A stretch of 64,000 nt of DNA from contig NZ_SDIF01000014.1 in assembly GCF_004122735.1 (NCBI RefSeq), positions 1-64,000 on the forward strand. The letters run 5' to 3'. The position numbers were made by a program, and so were the translations under genes. Positions within the stretch are counted from its first letter, which is position 1. Each line of letters begins with the position of its first letter. Below the pieces are notes generated by a model, which was given only the letters and a program-made list of their open reading frames with translations, searched no databases and was not told the origin of the DNA. The stretch is from Streptomyces sioyaensis. GTDB lineage: Bacteria; Actinomycetota; Actinomycetes; Streptomycetales; Streptomycetaceae. This document shows, piece after piece, positions 16,792 to 24,658 of this stretch.

Positions 16792-18234
16792 GTGACCGCG
16801 CTGGAGCTGCAACAGCCCACCGACCCCGGCGGCACCCACCCCGGCGCGGGCCTCCTCCGCCGGCACCCGACCCTGGTGGCGGCCGTCGCCTGCCTGGCCT
16901 CGTTCACGGCCTTCTGGACCGCCCAGCGGCTCGCGCACGTGACGATGATCGACCTCATGGTCTACCGCGCCGAGGGCTTCACCGTCCGCAACGGCGGGTC
17001 CCTCTACGACATGGCGGCGACCTCGGCGCACCTGCCCAACACCTACCCGCCGTTCGCGGCGCTGCTGTTCACCCCGCTCACCGTCCTGGACGTCCCGGCG
17101 ATGCGCACCCTGGCCACCGCCGGCAACCTCCTGCTGCTCGTCGCCGTCGTCCACCTCTCGCTGCGGCTCGCCCGGCGGCCGCGGCGGCTGCCCCGGCCCG
17201 CCGCGGCCCTCGCGGTCTCCGCCCTGCTGGTGTGGTGCGAGCCGGTGTGGACGACGGTGCGCTACGGCCAGATCAACCTCCTGCTCACCGCGCTGGTGCT
17301 GTGGGATCTGACCCGCAAGGACACCCACCGCCTCGCGGGCGTCGGGATCGGCGTCGCGGCCGGGCTCAAGCTGACCCCGGCGCTGTTCGCCGTGCTCCTC
17401 GCGCTGGCCGGTGCCGTCCGCGCCGGGCAGCTGCTCCGCTCCGGCGCGGGGGCGCGCGCCGCCTGGAACCCCTGGCTGCGGCAGGCCGCCGTCGCCACCG
17501 CCACCTTCCTGGCCACGGTGCTGCTCTCCGCGCTCGTGCTGCCGCGTGACGCGCACCGCTTCTGGACCGAGATCGTCTTCGCCACCGACCGGGTCGGTGA
17601 GGTGGAGATCACCGCGAACCAGTCGCTGCGCGGTGCGCTCGCCCGGCTGCTGCACACCCACGATCCCGGCACCGCTTGGGTGGTGGCCGCCGGCTTGACC
17701 GCGGCCGGCGGCCTGGCGCTGGCGGTCGGGGCGCTGCTGCGCGGGGAGCGCGCCTGGGCGGCCGTGGCCTGCGCCGCGACCGCCCTCCTGATCAGCCCGA
17801 TCTCCTGGTCCCATCACTGGGTGTGGTGCGTACCGATGCTGGTGCTGCTCGGCTCCGAGGCGCTGCACCGGACCGGCACCGCGACCCGCCGCCGGTGGGC
17901 GGCGACCGCCGTCCTGGGCCTGATGTTCTGTTCGTTCGCGCTGTGGTGGGTGCCGCACCGCTGGCACCACCACCAGGAACTGCACCAGAACGGCGTCCAG
18001 ATGCTGCTCTCCGGCGTCTATCCGCTCGCCGGCCTGGCCGTACTGACGCTGACCGGGCTCCGGCTGTGGCGGACGGCGCGGCACGGACCCGCGCTGCACG
18101 GCCGACGGTCACCGGCTCCGCCGCTCACGGCAAGGGCGGCCGGACGCGGATCATCTGATGGGCCGCCAGCCAAGGAGGGCGGCCCCGCCGCACCCGGCCC
18201 GGCAGGCTCCGCTCAGGCCGTGGCGAAGGAGTAG
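16792..18234 (+). CDS. GT87 (DUF2029) family membrane glycosyltransferase
   Basis: The 480-residue protein has about ten hydrophobic segments and the features of GT-C fold, polyprenyl-phosphate-mannose-dependent mannosyltransferases: an early acidic segment after the first helix (MIDLMVYRAEGFTVRNGG), the NTYPPFAALLFTPL motif, and RYGQINLLLTALVLWDL. Such enzymes add mannose to envelope lipids or proteins on the outer face; the acceptor here is unknown. Start is GTG at 16792, 41 bases after a TACTCT box (16746-16751). The C-terminus is Pro/Gly-rich and overlaps the convergent zinc-ribbon gene by 22 bases. A second GT-C-like protein lies at 56569. Confidence 0.82.
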   Translation: MTALELQQPTDPGGTHPGAGLLRRHPTLVAAVACLASFTAFWTAQRLAHVTMIDLMVYRAEGFTVRNGGSLYDMAATSAHLPNTYPPFAALLFTPLTVLDVPAMRTLATAGNLLLLVAVVHLSLRLARRPRRLPRPAAALAVSALLVWCEPVWTTVRYGQINLLLTALVLWDLTRKDTHRLAGVGIGVAAGLKLTPALFAVLLALAGAVRAGQLLRSGAGARAAWNPWLRQAAVATATFLATVLLSALVLPRDAHRFWTEIVFATDRVGEVEITANQSLRGALARLLHTHDPGTAWVVAAGLTAAGGLALAVGALLRGERAWAAVACAATALLISPISWSHHWVWCVPMLVLLGSEALHRTGTATRRRWAATAVLGLMFCSFALWWVPHRWHHHQELHQNGVQMLLSGVYPLAGLAVLTLTGLRLWRTARHGPALHGRRSPAPPLTARAAGRGSSDGPPAKEGGPAAPGPAGSAQAVAKE

Positions 18235-18446
18235 AAGCGCTTCAGGGTGCAGTGCTCTTCGAGCAGCCGCCCGTAGATCGGCTCCCCGTCGAGCTCCCGG
18301 TAGGTCTCGATGGGGTCGCCCTTTATGACCAGGGCGCGGGCGCATTCCTCGCACCAGTACTGGTAGTCGGTGTTGACGGGTTCCATGTCGCGGACGATGG
18401 GCGTACCGCTGCCGCACCAGTCACATTTCCTGCTGTGGGCGCCCAT
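18213..18446 (-). CDS. Small zinc-ribbon protein
   Basis: The 77-residue protein carries two Cys pairs, C8-x2-C11 (KCDWCGSG) and C32-x2-C35 (WCEECAR), spaced for one four-cysteine zinc ribbon. The rest is a short helical tail (GRLLEEHCTLKRFYSFATA). I do not know its function; such proteins may bind nucleic acid or act in protein contacts. The ATG at 18446 comes three bases after the TGA of the upstream zinc-ribbon gene, so the two are translationally coupled. It overlaps the convergent glycosyltransferase by 22 bases. Confidence 0.78.
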   Translation of the reverse strand: MGAHSRKCDWCGSGTPIVRDMEPVNTDYQYWCEECARALVIKGDPIETYRELDGEPIYGRLLEEHCTLKRFYSFATA

Positions 18447-18449
18447 CCA

Positions 18450-18698
18450 TCAGCTCCAACTGTGGCCGCAGGCCGTACAAACGAAGGAAATGCCGCCGTT
18501 GTCGCCCAGCACCTGCGCGACATGGGAGGAACCGCACGAGGGGCACTGCAGAGCGGTCCCGTCGCGGCCACGGCACGGGGAAACGCCCCCGTCAACGGGG
18601 CAGGTGAAACGGAGCACATATTCCGGAAGCCAGTCGTACCCCTGCGCCTCGGCGACTTCGAGCAGGTCATTGACCTCCTCGAGGATGCTCGTGGGCAT
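18450..18698 (-). CDS. Small six-cysteine zinc-ribbon protein
   Basis: The 82-residue protein has an N-terminal helix (SILEEVNDLLEVAEAQG) followed by cysteines at 33, 42, 52, 55, 74 and 77. CPSCGSSH and CTACGHSWS form a standard C4 zinc ribbon, and C33/C42 may hold another site or a disulfide. The ATG at 18698 has a GGAG site upstream; an earlier GTG or ATG in frame lacks one. It sits three bases ahead of the second zinc-ribbon gene. The pair lies between two tRNA-Ala genes and has no assigned role. Confidence 0.8.
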   Translation of the reverse strand: MPTSILEEVNDLLEVAEAQGYDWLPEYVLRFTCPVDGGVSPCRGRDGTALQCPSCGSSHVAQVLGDNGGISFVCTACGHSWS

Positions 18699-18866
18699 CG
18701 CGATCTCTCCTCCCCTGCCGGCGCCGTCCGATTCTGCCACGGACCGCCGACCGGGTCAGGCCCATCTTTTGCGCCACCCGGCGCGTTCCACCGGCCGCCA
18801 CCGCACGGGGGACGGCGGGGCCACGCGGCACTCCGGAGGGCCGGCGCACAACCCGGACAACGCAGA

Positions 18867-18894
18867 GATCCCGCCTCCGGTCGGAGGCGGGATC
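18867..18894 (-). terminator. Terminator of the second tRNA-Ala
   Basis: GATCCCGCCTCCG (18867-18879) and CGGAGGCGGGATC (18882-18894) form a perfect thirteen-base-pair stem with a two-base loop, ten bases downstream of the tRNA. Its sequence is unrelated to the terminator of the first copy. Confidence 0.75.
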
Positions 18895-18904
18895 ATCCGG
18901 GCTG

Positions 18905-18977
18905 TGGAGCTAAGGAGAATTGAACTCCTGACCTCCTGCATGCCATGCAGGCGCTCTACCAACTGAGCTATAGCCCC
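18905..18977 (-). tRNA. tRNA-Ala (anticodon GGC), copy 2
   Basis: It is identical over all 73 bases to the gene at 16568-16640: the same cloverleaf, anticodon GGC, G3-U70 pair, and no encoded CCA. It has its own promoter (19030-19059) and a different terminator (18867-18894), so only the tRNA itself is conserved between the copies. It lies downstream of the histidine-phosphatase gene in the same direction. Confidence 0.97.
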
Positions 18978-19029
18978 GGGTCTTGTTCCGCTCCCCCGGG
19001 TTTCCCCGGCGGCCGCGCGAACAAGAAGA

Positions 19030-19059
19030 ACTTTAGCCTGCGACCTGCCCAGATGTGAA
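19030..19059 (-). promoter_or_regulatory. Promoter of the second tRNA-Ala
   Basis: On the minus strand TTCACA (19054-19059) and TAAAGT (19030-19035) are 18 bases apart, close to the vegetative consensus, about 50 bases upstream of the tRNA. Confidence 0.65.
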
Positions 19060-19087
19060 ATCCGGGGCGGCCGGGACCGCGGCCGGC

Positions 19088-19741
19088 TCAGTCGTCGTCG
19101 CCGAGCACCGGCTCCGGAAGGGTGCCGGCGTTGTGCTCCAACAGGCGCCAGCCGCGCGCGCCCTCGCCCAGCACGGACCAGCAGCAGTTCGACAGACCGC
19201 CCAGGCCCTCCCAGTGGTGGGCATCCAGGCCGAGCAGCCGCCCGATGGTGGTGCGGATGGTGCCGCCGTGGCTGACGACGACCAGGGTGCCGTTCTCGGG
19301 CAGCTTGTCGGCGTGGTTGAGCACGACGGGCGCGGCGCGGTCAGCGACCTCGGTCTCCAGCTCGCCGCCGCCTCGCCGCACCGGCTCACCGCGCTTCCAG
19401 GCGGTGTACTGCTCGCCGTAGCGCGCGAGGATCTCCTCGTGCGTCAGCCCCTGCCAGGAGCCCGCGTAGGTCTCGCGCAGGGCCGCGTCATGGGTCACGT
19501 CGAGCCGGGTCAGCACGGCCAGCTCGCTCGCCGTCGTCGAGGCCCGCTGGAGGTCGGAGGCGATGATCGCGTCCGGCCCCAGGGCGGCGAGCAGCCGGGC
19601 GGCGCGGCGCGCCTGGGACCGGCCCGCCTCCGTCAGTTCGATGTCCGTCGACCCCTGGAAGCGGCGCTCCAGATTCCAGGCCGTCTGGCCGTGGCGCCAC
19701 AGGACGATGCGGCGGCCCCGGCCGGTCTTCGTGCCGTTCAG
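19088..19741 (-). CDS. Histidine phosphatase (phosphoglycerate-mutase-like), apparent CTG start
   Basis: Translated from 19741 the product is 217 residues. The N-terminus reads NGTKTGRGRRIVLWRHGQTA, carrying the phosphorylated His of the RHG motif; the second His is in VVVSHGGTIRTT. Only a frame that includes the RHG segment is functional, and it contains no ATG, GTG or TTG upstream of it after the last stop. The CTG at 19739-19741 has GGAG seven bases upstream and overlaps the rsfS stop as CTGA. An internal GTG at 19516 would remove the active site. The family includes phosphoglycerate mutases and broad phosphatases; substrate is unknown. The gene is coupled to rsfS. Confidence 0.85.
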   Translation of the reverse strand: MNGTKTGRGRRIVLWRHGQTAWNLERRFQGSTDIELTEAGRSQARRAARLLAALGPDAIIASDLQRASTTASELAVLTRLDVTHDAALRETYAGSWQGLTHEEILARYGEQYTAWKRGEPVRRGGGELETEVADRAAPVVLNHADKLPENGTLVVVSHGGTIRTTIGRLLGLDAHHWEGLGGLSNCCWSVLGEGARGWRLLEHNAGTLPEPVLGDDD

Positions 19742-20172
19742 AGCAGCTCTCCGTCCTGGTCACCCGCCGTGGCATCGGCGTGCGCCGCGGCCTTGCCCCG
19801 GGTGGCCTTGGCCTCCTCGGGGAGGTCGATCTCGGGGCAGTCCTTCCACAGGCGCTCGAGCGCGTAGAAGACGCGCTCCTCGCTGTGCTGGATGTGCACC
19901 ACGATGTCGACGTAGTCGAGCAGCACCCAGCGGGCCTCGCGGTCGCCCTCGCGGCGGACCGGCTTGGCGCCGAGGTCCTTGCTGAGCCGTTCCTCGATCT
20001 CGTCGACGATCGACTTGACCTGGCGGTCGCTGGGCGCCGAGGCCAGCAGGAAGGCATCGGTGATCGAGAGGACGTCACTGACGTCGTACGCGATGATGTC
20101 GTGCGCAAGCTTGTCGGCCGCGGCCTGGGCTGCGGCGTTGATGAGCTCGATGGAGCGGTCCGTGGCGGTCAC
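19738..20172 (-). CDS. rsfS: Ribosome silencing factor
   Basis: The 144-residue protein matches RsfS (Iojap/DUF143), which binds ribosomal protein L14 (uL14) and blocks subunit joining under starvation. Visible family features are DKLAHDIIAYDVSDVLSITD, the ASAPSDRQVKSIVDEIEERL helix and WVLLDYVDIVVHIQH. The acidic tail (DATAGDQDGELL) is an actinobacterial extension. GTG start at 20172. It lies in the nadD-LCP-rsfS-phosphatase group; nadD-rsfS pairing is widespread in bacteria. Its stop overlaps the CTG start of the next gene. Confidence 0.96.
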   Translation of the reverse strand: MTATDRSIELINAAAQAAADKLAHDIIAYDVSDVLSITDAFLLASAPSDRQVKSIVDEIEERLSKDLGAKPVRREGDREARWVLLDYVDIVVHIQHSEERVFYALERLWKDCPEIDLPEEAKATRGKAAAHADATAGDQDGELL

Positions 20173-20385
20173 AAGCGGCTTTCCGGGTTGAGGTCGGCCT
20201 CTCCGGCCGGGCGGGCAGCGGGGCCGGCTGCTGAGCGCGGCGCGCGCCCGGTCCCATGGGCGGCCGGATCGGCGGTCAAGTACCCCACAAGGGTCTCACG
20301 GACCACCGACACTCCCGGCCGGGAATCCGGTCCCGCGGGCTGCTTGCGGTGTCCGTGCTGGTCAGCGCCGGGGGGCGGGCGCCCG

Positions 20386-20412
20386 CCGCCGCTGCCGGGC
20401 CGGCAGCGGCGG
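20386..20412 (-). terminator. Hairpin after the LCP-like gene
   Basis: CCGCCGCTGCC (20386-20396) and GGCAGCGGCGG (20402-20412) form an eleven-base-pair stem with a five-base loop, about 20 bases past the LCP-like gene's stop. It would separate that gene from rsfS, which therefore probably has its own promoter in the 213 bases that follow. Confidence 0.55.
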
Positions 20413-20431
20413 GTCCGGGCGCCCCCGTCCG

Positions 20432-22252
20432 TCAGCCCTTGAAGTCCTGCCCCAGGACCACGGTGATATCGGCGTTCGAGGCGCCCTTGCCCTGCCGGAC
20501 CGCGCCGGCCGGCAGACCCAGCGTCTTGGCGACCTCCGCAGCCTTGGCCTTCTGGGCGGCGTCCGCGTAGGTGACCTGGGACGTGGCCCGGGCCGCGCCG
20601 TCGGTGCCGCCGTCGACGAAGCTGTAGCCGCCGTTGACCAGCGACACCTGCGCCTTTCCGGTGGCGGCCCGGGTGCCGGTGGCGTTGCGGACCGCGACCC
20701 GGGCGGTGGTGTCGGGCGCGGTCTTCTTGACCGTGCCGCCGAGCACGTCCTTGACCACGCTCGCCGCCGTGGTCGGGCTGAGCGTGCCGTTGCCCAGTAC
20801 GGGCAGCACGGTCGTGCGGTAGGCACCGGTCTTCGCCAGCTCCGCCCGCTGCGCCAGCGAGCTGCCCAGCTGGGCCTCGGTGAGCGGCGGGTCGAGCACC
20901 TGGAGCAGCGCCTTCACCGTGGCGGTGGCGCCGTCGGCGTCGCTGGAGACCTTCTTCAGGGTCGCCTGCATGACCTGGCCGAAGCGCTGCAGTTGCTTGG
21001 TCTGCGGCTCGCCCGGCGCCTGGTAGGTGGCGTAGGCGACGGCGGCCTGGCCGCCCAGGTCCTGGGCGCTGCCCTGCTTGACGACCGGGGAGTCGCCCTT
21101 CTTGGCGCCGGGCACGGTGGCGTCGGTGTCGAGGGTGATGCCGCCGACCGTCTCGACGAGGTTCTCCAGATACGGGGTGTCCAGCCGCCAGCTGGCCTTG
21201 AGGTCGGCGCCCAGGAGGCTGTTGAGGGAGTCCCGGGTCGGCTCGGTGCCCTCGTCCTTGACGGACTTGCCGAGTGTGGTGGTGGAGCCGTCGTCCTTGG
21301 TGACGACGAGGTTGTTGGGCAGGAGGACGGTGGTGCCCTTGTGGGTGGTCTCGTTGTCCACCAGCAGCGCCGTCGAGCTGTTCCCGCTCTTGGTGTCGCG
21401 CAGGTGGACGACGAGGACGTCGCGCTTCTGCCCGGCGGCCGCGGCCGCCTTGCCGGCGCCCGGACCGGCCAGTCCCGGCAGCTTGCCCGCCCACCACAGG
21501 TAGCCCACGCCGCCGGCCACCAGCAGGGCCAGGACGACGGACAGCGCGACGATCCGGCTGCGGCCGCGCCGCTTGGCCTCCTCGCGCCGCTCGGTGCGGC
21601 TCTCGGTGAACTTCAGCCAGTCGATGACGTCTTCGGAGTCCTCGTCCGGCTCCTCGATGAAGGAGAACTGCTCGGTGCGGTACTCCGGCCCGTCGGCGGA
21701 GCCCTGCGGGGCAGCGGGCTCCGCGGCATCGTCCGGGGCGCGGCGCTGGGCCGGCGGCCGCCGCGGCCCGTCCTGCCGCGGCGCGGCGGGCTCGGCGGGC
21801 CCGCCGTAGGGGGGCTGCTCCGTATAGGACAGCTGGTCGTACGGGGACTGCTGGGCCTGCTGCGGGATCCACTCCTGCTGGTGCGCCGGCTGCTGGGCAG
21901 CGGCGTAGGGGTCGTACTGCTGCGGGGCGCCGGGCGGGGCCTGTACCTGCCGGCTGCCGTAGGTGTCGTAGTCGTACCCGGTCTGTCCCTGGTACGCCTG
22001 GTGCCCCTGCTGACCGTGCGGGGCCTGGCCGCCGGCCTGCCCGCCGTAGGGGTCGTAGCCCTCATAGGCGGACGGGGCGGCCGGCTGTCCGTACGCGTCG
22101 TAGTGCTGCTCGTACGGCGCCGCCGCGGCATCGGGGTACACCGGCCGCCCGTAGGCGTCGTAGGTGTAGCCCGGCTGCCCTTGCTGCCCCTGGGCATACG
22201 GGTCGTGGGCGTACGGGTCCTGCGGCCCGTAAGGATCCTGTCGGTCGCTCAC
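20432..22252 (-). CDS. LytR-CpsA-Psr (LCP)-like membrane protein with degenerate active site
   Basis: The 606-residue protein has a Tyr/Gln/Pro-rich cytoplasmic N-terminus (about 1-195, repeats like DPYAxDPYAQ), an acidic-to-basic segment (EDVIDWLKFTESRTERREEA), one membrane helix (about 232-254), an LCP-like domain (about 277-430) and a C-terminal LytR_C domain (about 510-604, starting VAVRNATGT). LCP enzymes attach teichoic acids or arabinogalactan to peptidoglycan. Here the usual GSDSR, TDT and PRDT positions read VHLRD, SSTALLV and LLPNNL, so the phosphate-contacting residues appear lost. It may be a non-catalytic scaffold. S. coelicolor has an LCP enzyme, PdtA, for spore-wall polymer; orthology is not established. 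It follows nadD by 24 bases. Confidence 0.8.
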   Translation of the reverse strand: MSDRQDPYGPQDPYAHDPYAQGQQGQPGYTYDAYGRPVYPDAAAAPYEQHYDAYGQPAAPSAYEGYDPYGGQAGGQAPHGQQGHQAYQGQTGYDYDTYGSRQVQAPPGAPQQYDPYAAAQQPAHQQEWIPQQAQQSPYDQLSYTEQPPYGGPAEPAAPRQDGPRRPPAQRRAPDDAAEPAAPQGSADGPEYRTEQFSFIEEPDEDSEDVIDWLKFTESRTERREEAKRRGRSRIVALSVVLALLVAGGVGYLWWAGKLPGLAGPGAGKAAAAAGQKRDVLVVHLRDTKSGNSSTALLVDNETTHKGTTVLLPNNLVVTKDDGSTTTLGKSVKDEGTEPTRDSLNSLLGADLKASWRLDTPYLENLVETVGGITLDTDATVPGAKKGDSPVVKQGSAQDLGGQAAVAYATYQAPGEPQTKQLQRFGQVMQATLKKVSSDADGATATVKALLQVLDPPLTEAQLGSSLAQRAELAKTGAYRTTVLPVLGNGTLSPTTAASVVKDVLGGTVKKTAPDTTARVAVRNATGTRAATGKAQVSLVNGGYSFVDGGTDGAARATSQVTYADAAQKAKAAEVAKTLGLPAGAVRQGKGASNADITVVLGQDFKG

Positions 22253-22276
22253 CGGTGCCCCTTTCCGTCAGCCCCG

Positions 22277-22888
22277 TCAGCGGTCGTTGCGGTACAGCTG
22301 TTTTTTGTCGATGTAGCGCACCACACCGTCCGGTACCAGGTACCAGACCGGATCCCCCTGGGCGACGCGCGCCCGGCAGTCGGTCGAGGAGATGGCCAGG
22401 GCCGGCACCTCGACCAGGGACACCGCCCCCTCGGGCAGCCCGGGGTCCGCGAGGACGTGGCCGGGCCTGGTCACCCCGATGAAGTGGGCAAGTGACACCA
22501 GCTCCGCCGCATCGTGCCAGGTCAGGATCTGGCTGAGGGCGTCGGCGCCGGTGATGAAGAACAGATCCGCATCGCGGTGCTCCGCCCGCAGATCACGCAG
22601 CGTGTCTATCGTGTACGTCTTGCCGCCGCGGTCGATGTCGATACGGCTGACGGAGAACTGCGGGTTGGACGCGGTCGCGATGACCGTCATCAGATACCGG
22701 TCCTCGGCCGGCGACACCGTCTTGTGGCTCTTCTGCCACGGCTGTCCCGTCGGCACGAAGATGACCTCGTCGAGGTGGAACTGGCTGGCCACCTCGCTGG
22801 CGGCGACCAGGTGTCCGTGATGGATCGGGTCGAACGTGCCGCCCATCACTCCGAGTCGCCGCTTCACGGGCCCTGTGTGCTCTCCCAT
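22277..22888 (-). CDS. nadD: Nicotinate-nucleotide adenylyltransferase
   Basis: The 203-residue enzyme converts nicotinate mononucleotide and ATP to deamido-NAD. The nucleotidyl-transferase motif [15 protein letters not shown] is at residues 15-29, [13 protein letters not shown] binds the ring, and ISSTDCRAR is the C-terminal ISSTxxR signature (with Cys in place of Ile). The ATG at 22888 has GAGAG upstream; earlier in-frame codons are low-complexity. It heads the nadD-LCP-rsfS-phosphatase group. Confidence 0.95.
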   Translation of the reverse strand: MGEHTGPVKRRLGVMGGTFDPIHHGHLVAASEVASQFHLDEVIFVPTGQPWQKSHKTVSPAEDRYLMTVIATASNPQFSVSRIDIDRGGKTYTIDTLRDLRAEHRDADLFFITGADALSQILTWHDAAELVSLAHFIGVTRPGHVLADPGLPEGAVSLVEVPALAISSTDCRARVAQGDPVWYLVPDGVVRYIDKKQLYRNDR

Positions 22889-22940
22889 GCGTGCAGACCC
22901 TACTGGGCGGCGCGCGATGCCGGGGGCCGGGTGCCGCGGC

Positions 22941-23102
22941 TCAGCGGTCGCGGTTGAAGCGGGTGGTGATCCAGAGCAGGAGGAGCAGGACAAACAAGGC
23001 GCCGCCGCCGGTCACGAAAGGGCTGAGGCTGGCGTGACCGCCCTCGTGGCCGGGTTCGGCGGCCAGGGAGACCAGGGAGTGTGCGGTGGAGTGCAGGCTC
23101 AT
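22941..23102 (-). CDS. Membrane microprotein, 53 residues
   Basis: A short protein beginning [20 protein letters not shown], with one C-terminal membrane helix ([19 protein letters not shown]) and a basic end FNRDR. The positively charged C-terminus predicts an outside N-terminus with the tail in the cytoplasm. It lies just upstream of nadD and downstream of another microprotein of similar design. Position and composition support a real gene; function unknown. Confidence 0.6.
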   Translation of the reverse strand: MSLHSTAHSLVSLAAEPGHEGGHASLSPFVTGGGALFVLLLLLWITTRFNRDR

Positions 23103-23222
23103 CGTCGGCAGGACCAATCCGGGCTGGGGTCGGGCAGAGACTTCCACCACATCGTATGCGGCCGCTCACCGCGGGCCCACGGCGACTCCACCCGGAGGCG
23201 CCCGAGCAGGGCCGGCCCGGCG

Positions 23223-23372
23223 TCAGTCCTGGCGGTAGCCGCGCAGCAGGAGCCAGGCGAGCAGCACCGCGCCCACGACGCCGACGATGATCACGGTGCG
23301 CAGGATCCAGCCCGGTCCGCTGTCCCTGGCGGTCTCCTGGGCTGCGGCGAGCAGCACGCTCGGATGCGGCAT
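23223..23372 (-). CDS. Membrane microprotein, 49 residues
   Basis: A 49-residue protein (MPHPSVLLAAAQETARDSGP) with one hydrophobic helix (ILRTVIIVGVVGAVLLAWLLL) and the tail RGYRQD. The ATG at 23372 is chosen because the upstream in-frame segment is Arg-rich and helix-poor. Like the gene at 22941, it is a single-helix protein with a charged C-terminus. The two may form a small operon ahead of nadD. No function is known to me. Confidence 0.6.
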   Translation of the reverse strand: MPHPSVLLAAAQETARDSGPGWILRTVIIVGVVGAVLLAWLLLRGYRQD

Positions 23373-23487
23373 GACGGTGCGCTCCCTCGGATACCGGCCC
23401 GTGCGGTCTTTTGTACGGGCCTGTGCGGTCATTGGTGCGATCGCCAGCGTACGCCCGAGCATCCAATCCACTGTCGGCGGCGTCCTC

Positions 23488-23493
23488 TAGGCT
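23488..23493 (+). promoter_or_regulatory. Possible -10 box of the M48 protease gene
   Basis: TAGGCT fits the Streptomyces -10 pattern and lies 33 bases before the ATG at 23527, which has a GGGGGAGG site. No good -35 was found. Confidence 0.3.
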
Positions 23494-23526
23494 GAAACAC
23501 ACGCAGTCGAACAGGGGGAGGCCCCA

Positions 23527-24621
23527 ATGACGGAGAGCCCAGACGGCAGCGCCAACGTACCGAGCCGGGACCGGCGGCGATTCCCCGGCATCTCGTCGCG
23601 GTCGTACGAACACCCGGCGGACCGCTCGGCGCTGGTGGCGCTGCGCAAGCTCAGCGGGTTCGACACCGTCTTCAAGACGCTCAGCGGCCTGCTGCCGGAG
23701 CGCAGTCTGCGGCTGCTGTTCCTCTCGGACTCGGTCCGGGTGAGCGACCAGCAGTTCACGCACCTCAACGACATGCTGCGGGACGCCTGCTACATCCTGG
23801 ACCTGGAGAAGGTCCCGCCGATGTACGTCAACCAGGACCCGCAGCCCAACGCCATGTGCATCGGCCTGGACGAGCCGATCATCGTGGTGACGACGGGCCT
23901 GGTCGAGCTGCTGGACGAGGAGGAGATGCGGGCGGTCATCGGCCACGAGGTCGGACACGCGCTGTCCGGGCACGCCGTCTACCGCACGATTCTGCTGTTC
24001 CTGACCAACCTGGCCACGAAGGTCGCCTGGATCCCGCTGGGCAACGTCGCGATCATGGCGATCGTCACCGCGCTGCGCGAATGGTTCCGCAAGTCGGAGC
24101 TGTCGGCGGACCGCGCCGGACTGCTGGTCGGGCAGGATCTGCAGGCCTCGATGCGCGGTCTGATGAAGCTGGCCGGCGGCAATCATCTGCACGAGATGAA
24201 CGTCGACGCCTTCCTCAAGCAGGCGGACGAGTACGAGTCCGGCGGCGACCTGCGCGACTCCGTGCTGAAGATCCTCAACCTGCTGCCGCGCAGCCACCCG
24301 TTCACCACCGTGCGGGCGGCCGAGCTGAAGAAGTGGGCGGCCAGCCGCGACTACCAGCGGATCATGGACGGTCACTACCCGCACCGGGACGAGGACGGCG
24401 ACACCTCGGTCTCCGACTCCTTCCGGGACTCCGCGGCGCATTACGCCGATTCGGTGCGCAACAGCAAGGACCCGCTGATGGGTCTGGTGCGCGACATCGC
24501 GGGCGGCGCGGGCGACTTGGGCGGCAAGCTGCGCGACACGGTCTTCCGCGGCGGTTCACGGCCCGGCGGCGCCAACGGCACCGGTGGAGCCAACGGATCG
24601 GACCGCCCGGACGACGCCTAG
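23527..24621 (+). CDS. M48 family zinc metalloprotease
   Basis: The 364-residue protein has the gluzincin motif HEVGH at 140-144 (VIGHEVGHALSGH) and the third zinc ligand Glu191 in SELSADRAGLL. A hydrophobic stretch (TILLFLTNLATKVAWIPLGNVAIMAIV, about 154-180) lies between them, as in HtpX/Ste24-like membrane proteases. The N-terminal region carries no signal peptide. Such enzymes clear misfolded membrane proteins or process lipid-linked substrates; the substrate is unknown. The C-terminus is Asp/Gly-rich. The gene converges on the 374-residue membrane-protein gene with a 37-base gap. Confidence 0.88.
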   Translation: MTESPDGSANVPSRDRRRFPGISSRSYEHPADRSALVALRKLSGFDTVFKTLSGLLPERSLRLLFLSDSVRVSDQQFTHLNDMLRDACYILDLEKVPPMYVNQDPQPNAMCIGLDEPIIVVTTGLVELLDEEEMRAVIGHEVGHALSGHAVYRTILLFLTNLATKVAWIPLGNVAIMAIVTALREWFRKSELSADRAGLLVGQDLQASMRGLMKLAGGNHLHEMNVDAFLKQADEYESGGDLRDSVLKILNLLPRSHPFTTVRAAELKKWAASRDYQRIMDGHYPHRDEDGDTSVSDSFRDSAAHYADSVRNSKDPLMGLVRDIAGGAGDLGGKLRDTVFRGGSRPGGANGTGGANGSDRPDDA

Positions 24622-24658
24622 GGCTTTCCGCCCCCTGACGCATCGGACAGGACAGGCG

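Noticed and set aside
16568..18977. Genomic island bounded by tRNA direct repeats (attL/attR-like)
   Set aside because: The repeats are full functional tRNAs with separate promoters and terminators, and no integrase, transfer or phage gene lies between them.
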